DNA of 64,000 nucleotides. Source: Roridomyces roridus (taxonomy: Eukaryota > Basidiomycota > Agaricomycetes > Agaricales > Mycenaceae). This document shows positions 44,376-55,499 of this stretch, in pieces. The stretch lies in contig JARKIF010000010.1 of the NCBI GenBank assembly GCA_029378245.1, positions 1,426,001 through 1,490,000 on the forward strand, written 5' to 3'. The notes under the pieces were generated by a model, which saw only the letters and a list, made by a program, of their open reading frames with translations, was not told the origin of the DNA and did not search any database. A program made the position numbers and the translations under genes. Position 1 is the stretch's first letter. The number at the start of each line of letters is the position of its first letter.

Positions 44376-46883
44376 ATGCGGTACAGGACACTCGAGATTC
44401 GGTGGCACGACTCCAAGCCCATCTCCTCCTGTGACTTCCAACCACTTCCCTTCAAGAAGGCGCGTCCTGCCTCGTTCGCCACGCAATCCTACCGTCTTGC
44501 CACCGCGGGCGAGGATAATCACGTCCGGCTATGGATGGTCCACCCTCACCTCTGCTCCGACCCACCGCGTCCAGCGCGTGTAGAGTACCTCGCAACGCTC
44601 TCCCGACATAGTGCTGCAGTCAACGTCGTTCGCTGGGCACCCGCGGGCGACCTACTCGCGTCGGCAGGCGACGACGGAATGGTCATCATCTGGGCACCAT
44701 CCTCGACGCCCCCTGTATCTACATACGGTTCAGACCTCACCGCGGAGGAACTCGCCAACGAGAAGGAGTTCTGGCGGCCGCGCACCACATTCAAGTGTAC
44801 AAGCATGCAGGTCTATGACCTCGCTTGGAGTCCGACGGGCGAATTCCTGTTGACTGGTAGCACCGATAACACGGCACGAATATACAGTGCTACCGATGGT
44901 TCGTGTCTTTTGACATTCCAGGCAATTCTTGACGCGTCCTAGGCAAGTGCTTGCACGAAATCGCGGAGCATGCCCACTACATCCAGGGTGTCGCCTGGGA
45001 TCCTCTCGGAGAGTACATTTCCACCCAATCCTCGGACCGCTCCATGCATATCTACCGCGTCAACTACGCCAAGGCGTGTTTTTTTTCGTCTTCCAATGTT
45101 CTACATCTCAGACTCCTGTAGGGTGCCTTTGAAGTCCATGCCGTGGGTCTCAACACGCGCTTTTCTGCATCCACACGCACACCCTCCACGGGTCGACACT
45201 CTCGCACATCATCTGTCGCAGGCCATGAGCGACCCCGTATGTTCCGTAGCCAGTCCATCACAAGCGATGTCGAGAGCGACGCCGAGCACCTGGCACTACC
45301 GCCCACGCCTGCGAGTGGTGCACCCCCGACGCCGATGTTCCCACCTCCTGGCGGCGCGTCCAGTCGGCGGTCTTCATTTAGCGGCAGCAACGCGCCTAGT
45401 TCACCGAGTGGATTCTCCCGTTACGGTCGCAGTCCTTCACCCATGCCTGCCTTGCCTGCCATCCGCACCCCGCCCAGTGCGGGCGCGGGTTGGGCTGGAC
45501 GGTATCGCGAGACGGAGGAGCGTGGGCGCTCGTTGACTGCTGCAGAGGACAGCTGGCGGCGGCATGCACACACGGGTGACACGCGAATGTATGGCGACGA
45601 AGGGTTTACGAATTTCTTCCGACGCCTTGGGTTTAGCCCGGATGGGGCGCTGTTGCTCACGCCTGCCGGAACATTTGAAGACCCTAGCGTTGCGGTGCCT
45701 CCGCTCGAGGCTGCGGCACAAAGTGGCGGCGAGGATAGTGCGGCTGCCGAGCGAGGGAGGAAGGCGAGACCGATGATTTCTACGGATCTAGCGACTACTC
45801 AAGCAACGACTGGACCCGCATCGTCCGTGTACATATACTCACGGGCCAACTTTGCGCGGCCCCCTGTGGCGCAGCTTCCCGGACACAAGAAGGCTAGCGT
45901 TGCAGTACGGTTTGGGCCTGTGCTTTTTGAGCTGAGGGCCGGCGTCGCTGGTGCAGACGGCGAGGGACCCAAAATTGGGGTTGGGACGGCTACGGGAGAG
46001 GAAGGGGAGAGGGAGAGGGACGTGGAGGAGAGGATGGATGTTGATTTGCTTGGGTCGCAGATGCCGCCGATTGCGGCCCCTGTACCGCAACTTGGTACGA
46101 GCGCGTCATTCAACGTCCTCGCCTCTCCAGCGCTCTCGCCCGTCGTTACAGAGTCCCGACGTCCAGGTCCCCCTACGCCCGCTGCCTCGCGCGCGTCTAC
46201 TCCGCACCCCACTCCCAGCCATGCCAACTCGGTATCCCAACCGCAGACAGGCTCCATCTTCGCGCTACCATATCGGATGCTGTATGCGGTAGTGACGATG
46301 GATACGGTGGCCATTTATGACACGCAGCAGGCGGGGCCGGTTTGTCTGCTCACCAAGCTGCATTATGACGAGTTTACAGATTTGACGTGGTGAGTTGTAC
46401 CTTCCTCGTTTCCTCCAGGTTACTAACAATTCCCTCAGGTCACCCGACGGCCAATGTCTCATGCTCTCCTCACGTGACGGGTACTGCACACTGGTCACTT
46501 TTGACGAGATTCTGCCTGCGCATCATACGCAGCAGGCGGCTCTGCAGTTGCAACAGATTGCGGCAGCACATTCAGTGCCCATGTCCTATTCTGTTTCTGG
46601 TTCAGGCTCGCAGGGGGTCGCTGGATCGTCTGCAATGGCCAGTGGGAGCGGGACATCGAAGAAACGGCCGCTGGAGCCGCTCACCCCTGCGACCAGCATT
46701 GACGGTGATGGGCAGAGTATGGGGATGGGCCTCATGACTCCCTCGGCATCCGGGGCAAGCATTGTCAGTAGCGCCTTGAGCGAAGCCGAGTCGGTGGGAG
46801 GTGAGCGTGGGCAGGATCAACCGGTGGATGGTCCGCCAAAGAAAAAGCGACGCGTTGCATTGACGAGGGTAGGGGACTTGTAG
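44376..46883 (+). CDS. CAC2: Chromatin assembly factor 1, WD40 subunit (p60/CAC2)
   Basis: Subunit of the CAF-1 histone H3-H4 chaperone that deposits nucleosomes behind replication forks. Exons 44376-44898, 44943-45073, 45122-46389, 46439-46883 (788 aa). Begins [20 protein letters not shown], typical of the family, with WD40 blades [64 protein letters not shown], the CAF-1 hallmark [18 protein letters not shown], then [12 protein letters not shown] and [20 protein letters not shown] Ser/Pro-rich insert (about 235-340) and a basic nuclear signal ([12 protein letters not shown]) near the C-terminus are seen. Intron 2 fits only with a GC donor (GCGTGT at 45074). The gene converges with CHS5, 118 bp apart. 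Confidence 0.9.
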
Positions 46884-47001
46884 TGTTTTTGTACGAATGT
46901 CCGGTTTTCTTTATTGTTGTCTCTGATACTGTACGCATGAAACTAATCGCTGTCTCGAGCTGCAAGTGAAAGGGATTATCCGTAAACGACCACAATAACA
47001 A

Positions 47002-48493
47002 CTAATTCAGCGGAATATCGACAGTATCACCAACGTCCTCCTCTCCGGGGTCCCCAGCCTCTCCTCCTCCGTCCTTGGCCTCCTTCTCCACAGGTGGCGG
47101 GGGCGGCACTTCGATATTGCTCGGTGTCACGACACGTGCCTGGATCGAGGGCAGATTTGGAGCGTCGCCGGTGGGGGAGACTGGGGTGGGAGACGTCGGC
47201 GGGAACTTGAACTCACGGTTCATCGTTCCCGTGCGGCTCATCCTCTTCTCCATGACGGCCATACGCTCGGCCGAGGCAGAAGCGGATTCGGTCTGGGCGT
47301 CTTCGACGGAGGGGTCGTCGGGCGCAGTTACCGTGGCGGTGGTAGCAGGAGGAGAGGTCGGGGAGGATGACGAGGCGGGTTGGTTGACAAAGGAAGATGT
47401 CGTTTGGCCCGGAGTGGTCGAGCGCGCAAGTGGGGGCATTGATTGGCGGACGTTGGGGCTCGTGGGCGAGCGCGGCAGCGAAGCCTGTGACATTGACTGT
47501 GGGCGTACGGCAGCACTCGGTGTCGGAGGCGTTGCGCCCAGGTTGTATGCTGCAATGGAGACAAGCTTGCGTTCGGTGTGGCACGCAAAGATCCAGTGTG
47601 GCTGGACAACGGGGATGCTCAGCTGCAGCGCCCGTTGGTACTCTACACCGGGAGCGACTGGAGAGCTGCGAGAAGCAGCAGCACCGCTGGGGGTGGCGGC
47701 AGGGGTCGTGCAGACGAAATGGGTCGTGTCAATCTGAATCGTGTCGCTCCACTTTGCTTTCATCTCCCGCAAGGCCATCTTGGCGTTCTCGAGCATGACC
47801 GGGTCGTGCACGGCGCCAAAACACACGGAAATACCGAACGTATCGGACATGGTATGTGTACGGACACGGATGAGGTTAGAGGGGAAAGTGCCAGCGGTGG
47901 TGCGTAGGATGAGCTGGAAAGTGTATTCGGTGTTGAGCTCTAGACCGGAGAGCTTGCTGGATGTGTTGGTCAGCGGCGAGGGGATGGGCGCGAGGCGTTG
48001 GCCATTGCGGTAGATGTCGAGCGAGCGCAGCTTGGCAGTGGCGAGCTCGATTGCTGGCCACTCGAGCGTGATGGAGGTTTGAGTTACGTTCCTCAGCTGC
48101 GAGCTCGTATTCAGCAGGATTCATGGAGATTCGAAGGTTTTCGCACCTGTAGCTTTGGCGGCGCTGGTGAGTGGACACCAAACTCCTGCAATATCTCGTC
48201 CTGCAGAGCCCAAAATTCTGCATCTCTCCGCCGTTCTTCGGAGTGGTTTTGGTGGACAGCAATGTTCACTATGGATCCCGTTGTGGCGCCAGGAGGGAGA
48301 AGGATGGACGGGAATTCTATGAGGTGAGCCCGCTCCCCAAGCAGAATCTACGAGTTATTCAATGTCATGCTTTTGGTAGCTACGTATCGCGTACCGCCAT
48401 GCCAGCATCTAAGAACGCGTCAATAAGAGTCGGGGACTGGCCAAAGTACTCACCGAGCTTGCCCACGGTGAATGTGAAGCTCTCTTGCGACAT
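47002..48493 (-). CDS. CHS5: Exomer component CHS5 (FN3-BRCT scaffold)
   Basis: Scaffold of the exomer coat that exports chitin synthase and other cargo from the trans-Golgi. Exons 48454-48493, 48395-48408, 48147-48347, 47002-48096 (449 aa); exon 2 is a 14-nt micro-exon needed to join VGKL to DAGMA-ILLGERAHLIEFPS, the conserved CHS5 N-terminus (FTFTVGKL; IEFPSILLPPGATTGSIV). Next an FN3 domain (SITLEWPAIELATAKLRSL, GLELNTEYTFQLILRT) and a BRCT domain (ISVCFGAVHDPVMLENAKMA, DTTHFVCTTPA, VVQPHWIFACHTERKLV). The rest is Pro/Ser-rich and ends acidic (EEDVGDTVDIPLN). The start codon is 55 bp from the divergent TMEM14 gene. Confidence 0.9.
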
Positions 48494-48548
48494 CGTGGAC
48501 GAAGACAAAATTCTGATTTGATGGCGGTCATCGCACGTCCTCCGAACC
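48494..48548. promoter_or_regulatory. 55-bp divergent intergenic between CHS5 and TMEM14
   Basis: The two start codons (48493 minus, 48549 plus) are only 55 bp apart. The gap must hold both 5' leaders or the promoters overlap the neighbouring coding regions. No TATA box is visible. Confidence 0.5.
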
Positions 48549-48991
48549 ATGGTCCGCATTCTAGTCCATCTCTCTTGCGTCTTTTCATACATCCCTGCAG
48601 TCTGAAATCCCAGCATTTTGTATGAGCGCGCTCTGCATTGTCGGGGGTGGCATCGGCTTTTACAAAAAGTCATCCATCCCTTCCCTTGTCGCCGGGTTAC
48701 TGTGCGTTCCTCGTCTTGAGCCAGCAACTCAGACTCATAGCCAACAGGGTGGGGATGCTCTACCTCTTCAGCGGTGCACAGATAGCGGAGGGGAACCCGA
48801 AAGGGCTTCAGGGCGCGTTCTGTGAGTCTTTTTCATTTGCTGGCCTCTCGACTAAACCTCATTCACCTCCAGTCGCCTCTGCGCTGCTCACTTTGAGCTC
48901 CGCACCGCGCATCAAGAAAGGTGCCATGCCCAAGGTCTTGGCCGTTACTGCGTCCATCATGGGTTTCTACTACGGTCGTAAACTGTACTGA
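48549..48991 (+). CDS. TMEM14-family small membrane protein (98 aa), copy 1
   Basis: Small four-helix membrane protein of the TMEM14/UPF0136 family (mitochondrial or ER-like location; the human relative TMEM14C acts in haem synthesis). Exons 48549-48551, 48601-48701, 48748-48821, 48873-48991. Exon 1 is only the ATG; the frame continues SEIPAFCMSALCIVGGGIGF, then YKKSSIPSLVAG, VGMLYLFSGAQIAEGN, FASALLTLSSAPRIKKGAMPK and ASIMGFYYGRKLY. The first intron begins GTCCGC, a weak donor; an alternative start at the internal ATG 48622 would drop seven residues that the paralogue keeps. Paralogue 173 bp downstream with identical exon sizes 3, 101 and 74 nt. Confidence 0.85.
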
Positions 48992-49164
48992 AATTAATCC
49001 ATCCCTTTCCTTTTCGACGCGTGCATACCGCGTAGACTCGAGAACATTCCAGCCTCCTCAGACCAGACCGGGCCAGCTTTTTGCTTCCGAAGACATGCAC
49101 ACGACAGAATCACACGACCCGGAGCTCGGGGAATCGCCACTCTTTACCCCACGTTCTCACCACC

Positions 49165-49637
49165 ATGGTACGTCCTTCACCGCCCGCGCAGCGCATTCTT
49201 ATTCAACCTATTCCACCAGTCTGCCTACCCCGCCTTTGCCATGGGCTGTTTCTGTTTCGTCGGAGGAGTTGCCGGCTTCACGCGAACACGTAGCATCCCC
49301 TCACTAGTCGCAGGAGTCGGGTGCGTCCTCCCCAAACTTTCATTCTCCATCCTAAACTATCCGTAGTGTCGGTGCGATGTACTTTTGGGCTGGGGACCGC
49401 ATCCGCAAACACGAGGAGAACGGCCTCGAAGCTGCAGTCGGTGCGTCATTGTGCCAAGTCACCCGATCACTCACTCACCTTCATGGTACAGGCGCCTCTG
49501 CCATTCTTTTCCTCTCCTCAGCCCCTCGCATGTTGAGATCACGAGCCCCCGTCCCGAGTGTGCTGGCTACGACCTCCGCCTTGTCGGGTGCGTATTACGG
49601 GAAGACGGTGTACGCTTTGAGGCGCCATTCGCCTTAG
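49165..49637 (+). CDS. TMEM14-family small membrane protein (107 aa), copy 2
   Basis: Tandem paralogue of the preceding gene. Exons 49165-49167 (ATG only), 49220-49320, 49367-49440, 49492-49637. Sequence SAYPAFAMGCFCFVGGVAGF, TRTRSIPSLVAGVGVG, MYFWAGDRIRKHEENGLEA, SAILFLSSAPRMLRSRAPVP, GAYYGKTVYALRRHSP. The intron positions and the sizes of the first three exons match copy 1 exactly, showing duplication after the intron pattern was fixed. The first intron here has a good donor (GTACGT), supporting the one-codon first exon. The proteins have diverged strongly, so the duplication is not recent. Confidence 0.86.
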
Positions 49638-51511
49638 GTTGCGGCACCCGGATGTATGTATACCTAGTTTGTACTTACCATTGCGGCCTGAAGTCGAATA
49701 CCCCACTCAACCATTCTTGTTTTCCTGATTCCAGTTGATTTTGGGCATTGTGAACAAGCGACCATACACAACATTCGTGAACTCTCAGATTCTGTTTGTG
49801 AGCGTATCTCATTCTAGGCACGACTAACGCTCGTTGGTTGTAAGGACACCAACTGGGAAGAATGTTCATGGCCTGCCCGGGATGACGGTGCGTGTGTTCT
49901 GCTGGCTCACTCGATGTGCCAATAGTTCAATCGGAGAAATAATTCAACGTCTGGTACGACCCACCGCAACACTTGCAAGTCATGGGCAAACGGGCCCGAA
50001 TACAAGACTCGGGCTGCAAACCGCGCGACGCTGTGGCAATACTGACAGCATACCGAGTCAAACGACCAATACGATTAACATGAACCGTAGCGGGAGGCCG
50101 TCTTGACGGGATTCTGTACTAACTGTAGCGCACCAGCTGAATCATTTATCTGCTCAGGCAGACGTCAGCTGCGAATTCTGGCTTGCTGGAACAGCTAACA
50201 GCGGGTCGCGGTCTATCATAATCCTGGACGTACGCCGTTCGTTACTCACGTGGGTATTCTGTGGTTCGTCTCGCAAATATAGCGCTTGCGGCGACAAACG
50301 TGGACCTCGAAGTATGTGAGTGGCATGAATGAATTGCTAAACGTACGAATACAATCAGAGGTGCCTACGTGAAAGAATGAACGAGGGCCAAGTTGCACTC
50401 CCCCAGTTTCCACTTCTCCGGGAACCGATCGACCGACGAGGTATTTAATCCAAGTCTGGGTGGATTTGGGCAGTCTTCATCTCACGTATTTAGCGCTTCA
50501 CCCCGCTTACTGTGCAGGTTAGCATTAATGAAATGAGGTCGCTCATGGTGAATTAGCCTTGACACACACTTGACGATCAGGTGGTGGGTTCATGTCCTGT
50601 TCATCTTCGGTGATGATTTTTGACGACGATCCAGAGCGATTCTGAGGCCCCGAAAGCACCTCCGGAGTCGCTTGAAAATTTCCTTCATGTATCCGACGGT
50701 GGCCTAGAGCTGAGCGCCGAGAAGGCCTCGTGGACCGCTCGAGTTGTGACCCCGAAATACAGTGCGCACTAGTTCCGCAAAAGCAGCGCGTCTACCGTGT
50801 GCGAAATCATCGCGTTTCTTTGTTAGTTAGGCTGAATTGCTGCAAGCCGTTGTTTTCTGGTGACGAATTAGTGGACGGGCGCCACCCCACGTACGCTGAC
50901 CACCGCGGGGTCCCCCTCAAAGCCAAAAAGTCGGAGATTTCCACTCTCGATTGCATGCATTCTCGTTCAAGGTTTTATGGCGCTCACTTTAATATATTTT
51001 TCTTTGGTAGGATTCGCATTGATGGCCCTCGCGGGATTGTTCGGCCCAGCTAAACTCTAGCTTTTAGCCGTGGTGTGCACTTGTCGTATTGGAACCGATC
51101 CAGATCTGCGCATGTGGGAACTAGAATTGGGTAGATTTCACAGGAAGGCCAAGGCACCCAAGGTATTCAACCTCCAGAGCGTATTGGATAGAATTTTGGT
51201 CGCTCGCGTGGACAGACAGATGACAACTTGGGTACCGAATATGTGCGATTTGCGTTAGCTAAACTGACAGAAATTCGGATTTGCTCCAACAAGGACAAGT
51301 CGTTATTTCCTGAAAAGCGTCGAAAGCCGCCAGCTTGCGCACGGTCTGGACGGACAGAAAAGGCCACCTGATGGCCCCAAAAGCTGCGGATGGGCGGGCC
51401 CCGGGTAATGAGTGGCGTAGTGGCCCTGGATTATCCGAGGCGAAGAGGAAGATGAGAAGCAGAGAAGGTCTTCCCAAAATGGGACGTATCAAAGTCCGCT
51501 TTTGGGTGGTG
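49638..51511. other. Intergenic stretch, no gene supported
   Basis: About 1.9 kb with only short unrelated frames and no repeats that I could pair. It includes the upstream region of the P450 gene. Confidence 0.45.
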
Positions 51512-51519
51512 TATAAAAG
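51512..51519 (+). promoter_or_regulatory. TATA box of the P450 gene
   Basis: TATAAAAG about 72 nt before ATG 51584, followed by a C/T-rich leader; good spacing for a fungal core promoter. Confidence 0.65.
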
Positions 51520-51583
51520 CCTCGGCTCGGCAAAACCACTCTTTCTTCATCTCCACATCGGTCCTATACGCCCACCACGCCCA

Positions 51584-53855
51584 ATGTCCACCATGGCGAT
51601 GTCCCTCTCCTCCCTCGTTCTCCTCCTCGCCGTACCCGCGTTCCTCATCTTCTTCCTTTGCCGCGCGATATACTTGCTCTTCTTCCACCCGCTCAGCGCC
51701 ATTCCCGGTCCTTGGTACGTCTTTCTTTCTCTTTATGACGCGTCCTGACCTTCTCCTAGGTACGCGGCCATCTCCTCCCTCTGGATCACGTCCCATATCC
51801 TCCGCCTCGAGCAATGCAAGACCATCCATGCCCTCTTCCAGAAATACGGCCCCATCGTCCGCATCGCCCCAAACAAAGTCGTCTTTTGCGATCTCGGCGC
51901 GATGAAGAGCGTGTATTCGACCTGGAAGTTTGATAAGAGCGACTACTATAAGAGCTTATTGACGTGAGTCTTCCTTTCCTCTCCTGACAACACGCGCTCA
52001 CTCGATGTCTTCGACTCAGGAACGACAACGACCATGCGTACGTCCACTCCGCGGCTCAAAAAACGCGTCTGATTTCGTTTCACAGCATGACCACCCTCCC
52101 CCACGCCCAACACTCGATCCGCCGCAAGGCTTACGCGTCCCACTACGCTCCCTCCAACTTGGCCAAACTCCAGCCCGAAATCAGTCAGGTTACTGGCCAG
52201 ATGGTCGACGTGCGTTCTTTCTTTTTTCTCCTACACCCGCCGCGACCCCTTAATTCCATTTGACCGTCACCGCTTCTTTGACGTACTATGCCTGACACCT
52301 CGGCTGCGAGCTTGTTTCGCGTCTCTCCTTCTTTTCTGACCTCATTTCTCACTTCAGACCCTCCACGGCCTCTCAACACGCACCCCCGTTGAAACCTTGT
52401 CGCTATTCCGCCACGCAAGTCTCCATCCATCTCTGCCTTCTATTGATGCTGATTGACGACGATAGCTCGCTCTCGACATCATCGTCTCGTCATCCTATGG
52501 CTTCCGACTCGGCGCTATTCGCAAGTGGGCTGTCGAGGCTGAAGATTCGCTCACTACGGCCATCGCTGACTTCCCAAAACGCGGCATCCTGGTGCGTCAT
52601 CTTCTTTTCCCGACTCGACTCTTCGTTGACATCTGCCTCAGCGGAGCTCGGTGCCCACCTGGGCGTGGAACCTCGTCTGCAAGATTCCCAACGCGCGGCT
52701 GCGGCTTCTGTGCGACTCGGACAAGATCATGGCCGAATTCGTTTCGACGCGCGTCTACGAGATGCGCGCCCAGCTGAATGCAATCAAGGCTCCCGTCCCA
52801 ACGCCGTCCATCATCGCACCGGCTCCTCAACCTCATTTCCTGTCAGCCTTGTCCTCCCTCAGCCGCTCCTCCTCGCGCTCGTCTTCCCCGTCACCATCCT
52901 GCTCCTCCGAGGACTCGTCCTTCCTGGACGACGGCGATAAGTCGTACATGCTCCCCCGCCTTCTTGCCTTCAAGTACCCAAACGGCGAGGCGATGCCCGA
53001 GAACCACGTCATCAGCGAATGTATGGGCCACATGTACGTCTTGCTTCACCTTTCTCGGGACGTTACTTACCGCTCTTAGGGTTGCCGGTACGGACACGAT
53101 GTCGCTTTCGTTGTCCTACTTCCTCTGGGAGCTTACGCGCCGTCAAGACATCATGCGCAAGCTTCAGCGGGAGATTGACGCCGTCATGCCTGACCCCAAG
53201 GCCATCCCTTCTATTAGAGAGCTCAACGGCATGGAGTATCTCAACGCATTCATCAAAGAGGGTACGTCTCGGTGCTCTCTGTCCACGCGTCACGTCTCAT
53301 TCTTTTCTAGGTCTCCGTCTGTACGGTGCTGTGCCATCCCTCCTCGAGCGTGTCGTCCCCGAAACCGGTTCGCTCAAGTACGGCGCCGGCGTGGAAGACT
53401 TTGTGCTCTTGGGCTACGCGCTCCCGCCGGGCACGATTGTCTCGACTCAGGCCTGGTCGATGCACCGCGACCCCACCGTGTTCCCCTCGCCCGAGACTTT
53501 TCTCCCCGAGCGGTGGCTCCCTTCGTACGCCACATCCAAGGAGCAGTCGGACGCGGATGTTGAGCGGCTGGCGTGCATGGCGAGCCACATGATGCCTTTC
53601 GGGACGGGCTCGCGCATCTGTGGTGGCATGAACCTCGCGCATCTGATCCTCCGTAATGTCCTCGTCGCTGTGCTGCGTAATTTCGACGTCGAGGCTGCGC
53701 CTGGGACGGATGAGAAGAGTATGGACATCCGGGATAGCTTCGTGCGTACTTGCTCTTCCTTCTGCACTCACCCCGCTCACGTATCTTAGGTCATGTTCCC
53801 TGCTTCGATGGAATGCAAGCTCATCTTCCATTCACGCGACTCTGCGCTCCCGTAA
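51584..53855 (+). CDS. Cytochrome P450 monooxygenase (576 aa)
   Basis: ER-bound haem monooxygenase. Exons 51584-51714, 51760-51963, 52020-52037, 52086-52209, 52358-52414, 52466-52591, 52642-53033, 53080-53261, 53311-53741, 53790-53855; phases all fit. N-terminal anchor (SLVLLLAVPAFLIFFLCRA) then the proline hinge HPLSAIPGPWYA. C-helix-region motif SIRRKAYASHYAPSNL, I-helix AGTDTMS, K-helix EGLRLYG (ExxR), PERW, haem loop FGTGSRICGG. The Ser-rich segment before the I-helix (about 275-305) is longer than usual. Exon 3 is an 18-nt micro-exon (NDNDH). The intron after 52414 uses a GC donor (GCAAGT). Resembles fungal benzoate-hydroxylase or pisatin-demethylase type P450s, but substrate is unknown; no biosynthetic cluster partners adjoin. 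Confidence 0.9.
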
Positions 53856-54410
53856 AGACCATTCGCCGCGACGCCTCCACTCCATTATCCATCTCCACCT
53901 CAATCTCGCTATCGCATTGCTATCTATCCACACTGGTTCTATGCTGTCTTCTTGCTATCTTTTCCATTCATCATCGTCACTGTAATACCGTGCATCCATT
54001 CCCGCCTCCCCATTCGCGTGCGTGCGCCCCCATCCACTCCTCCACCTACATCCATACTATCCCACTTGAACCAAATCACCAAGTACCGTATTGACTCCAC
54101 TTTAATATCTTACTTTAGCGTGTCGTACTTTACTTTACAGCCTGTATAATGACCACTGGGAATAATGAGTATAATAAATATTGGATGCCCTTGGAGTAGC
54201 AGATCAAGGGCCATTGATGGCACCAGATGGTTGTGATTTGGTCCAAAATCAATCCAAAATGCATAAGTAAGTAAAGGGAGCTCACGGAGGTACTACCTAT
54301 GGCAGGGCTATGCGGGAAAATAATCAACGCCGTGCCCTGCCGCTAATTCTAGTTCAAAACCTACAATTTTTTGATGTACAGACAAACATAAGTATGCATA
54401 CTAGACAATA

Positions 54411-54703
54411 GGGGAGGTCAGAGTGGACACAACTCGAGCAAAAATATGTCGAAACTCACTTCGAAACTGCAATCAAGTTTCGACATCGAAGGTCATCTTT
54501 GACCGCCCTCTTCGCGAATTGAAACTGTCAGATTCGATTCTAGTCGACTCTCGGCTATTAACCGAGTTTTGATGCGAGCTCCTCTGGAAGAGGAGGAACT
54601 ACACAAAATTTTGAAACCGGCCACTTCGAAACTCAATTTCGAAATAGTTTTGAAGACAGTTTCTTTGTTGTCTCTTTCGCGTTCCCTCCACTCTGACCTC
54701 CCC
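54411..54703. mobile_element. TIR MITE, 293 bp, with 5-bp target duplication
   Basis: Perfect 17-bp terminal inverted repeats GGGGAGGTCAGAGTGGA at both ends, flanked by CAATA on the left (54406-54410) and right (54704-54708). The inside is itself partly palindromic (repeated TTCGAAACT-type words in both orientations around a centre near 54580) and has no coding capacity. Superfamily not assigned. Confidence 0.75.
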
Positions 54704-55294
54704 CAATATGAACTTTGTTGAAGAGGATCAAGGTGTTGGAGACCGAGGTCTGCCGACTCCGACTCTGCAGCCGAGGTTGATACATGAATTGACATATGAT
54801 TTGCGGAAATGGATGGCATTCAGCAGGGCACACCCAAGTATCCAAACCACCCAAGATTGGGCATCATTTTGAAGCTGCAACACTGGCGGGGAAGATGACA
54901 AAAATCTGACTAATTCACCCAGGGTCTGATCAAATTTTGCCAGAACGGGCCATTGCTCAGCGGGAATGGTGTTTTCGGTGATCATGAATGCACCTGCAAC
55001 CGGCAACACTTTTGATGTGTTTGCAGGCGCCTCGGCCTTAGCCAGCGGCACACCCACTCCCAGCCGCCGGGCACCCTTCTCACGTGTTCCAGCACCGTTG
55101 GCATTCTCGCTGTCACTGCTGGCCTTGTCACTGGCCTTGTGCTGTGATCGACTGGTGGCATGTAGGACACCAAGGGCTCTATCGTGGGATTGAATTAGGG
55201 GACTCTTTGTGCTGTGTGCAAGCAAAATGGCTAGTCAATGTACAATGATGGATTCGTGTTGGGGAAATAAGAAGACCATCTAAATTTCAGAATA
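54704..55294. other. Spacer between two MITE copies; possible gene fragment
   Basis: An open frame on the minus strand (54728-55225) includes IPAEQWPVLAKFDQTLGELV and an Ala/Ser-rich part, but has no recognised family and no clear splice sites. It may be a fragment captured between the elements. Confidence 0.3.
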
Positions 55295-55490
55295 GGGGAG
55301 GTTAGAGTGGAGGAAACAGGGTAAATTCTGAATCGATTTTCATGTTGGAACTCGGTCAATTCTTGACCCAGTTTCAATTCTGAGTTCCGACACTGATGTA
55401 GTTCCTCAGGAGGAGGAACATCAATTCTGTTCGGAACTCAGAATTGATTCTGCTTCGAGTCTGGCTTCAGAACACGAGTATTTGGTCCAG
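55295..55490. mobile_element. Truncated relative of the 54411-54703 MITE
   Basis: Starts with GGGGAGGTTAGAGTGGA (one change from the intact copy's terminus) and has the same internal style: repeated GAATTGA/TCAATTC words and a central TTCCTC-AGGAGGAGGAA hairpin. I found no matching right terminus, so the right end given is approximate. Confidence 0.45.
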
Positions 55491-55499
55491 ATAATTGAG

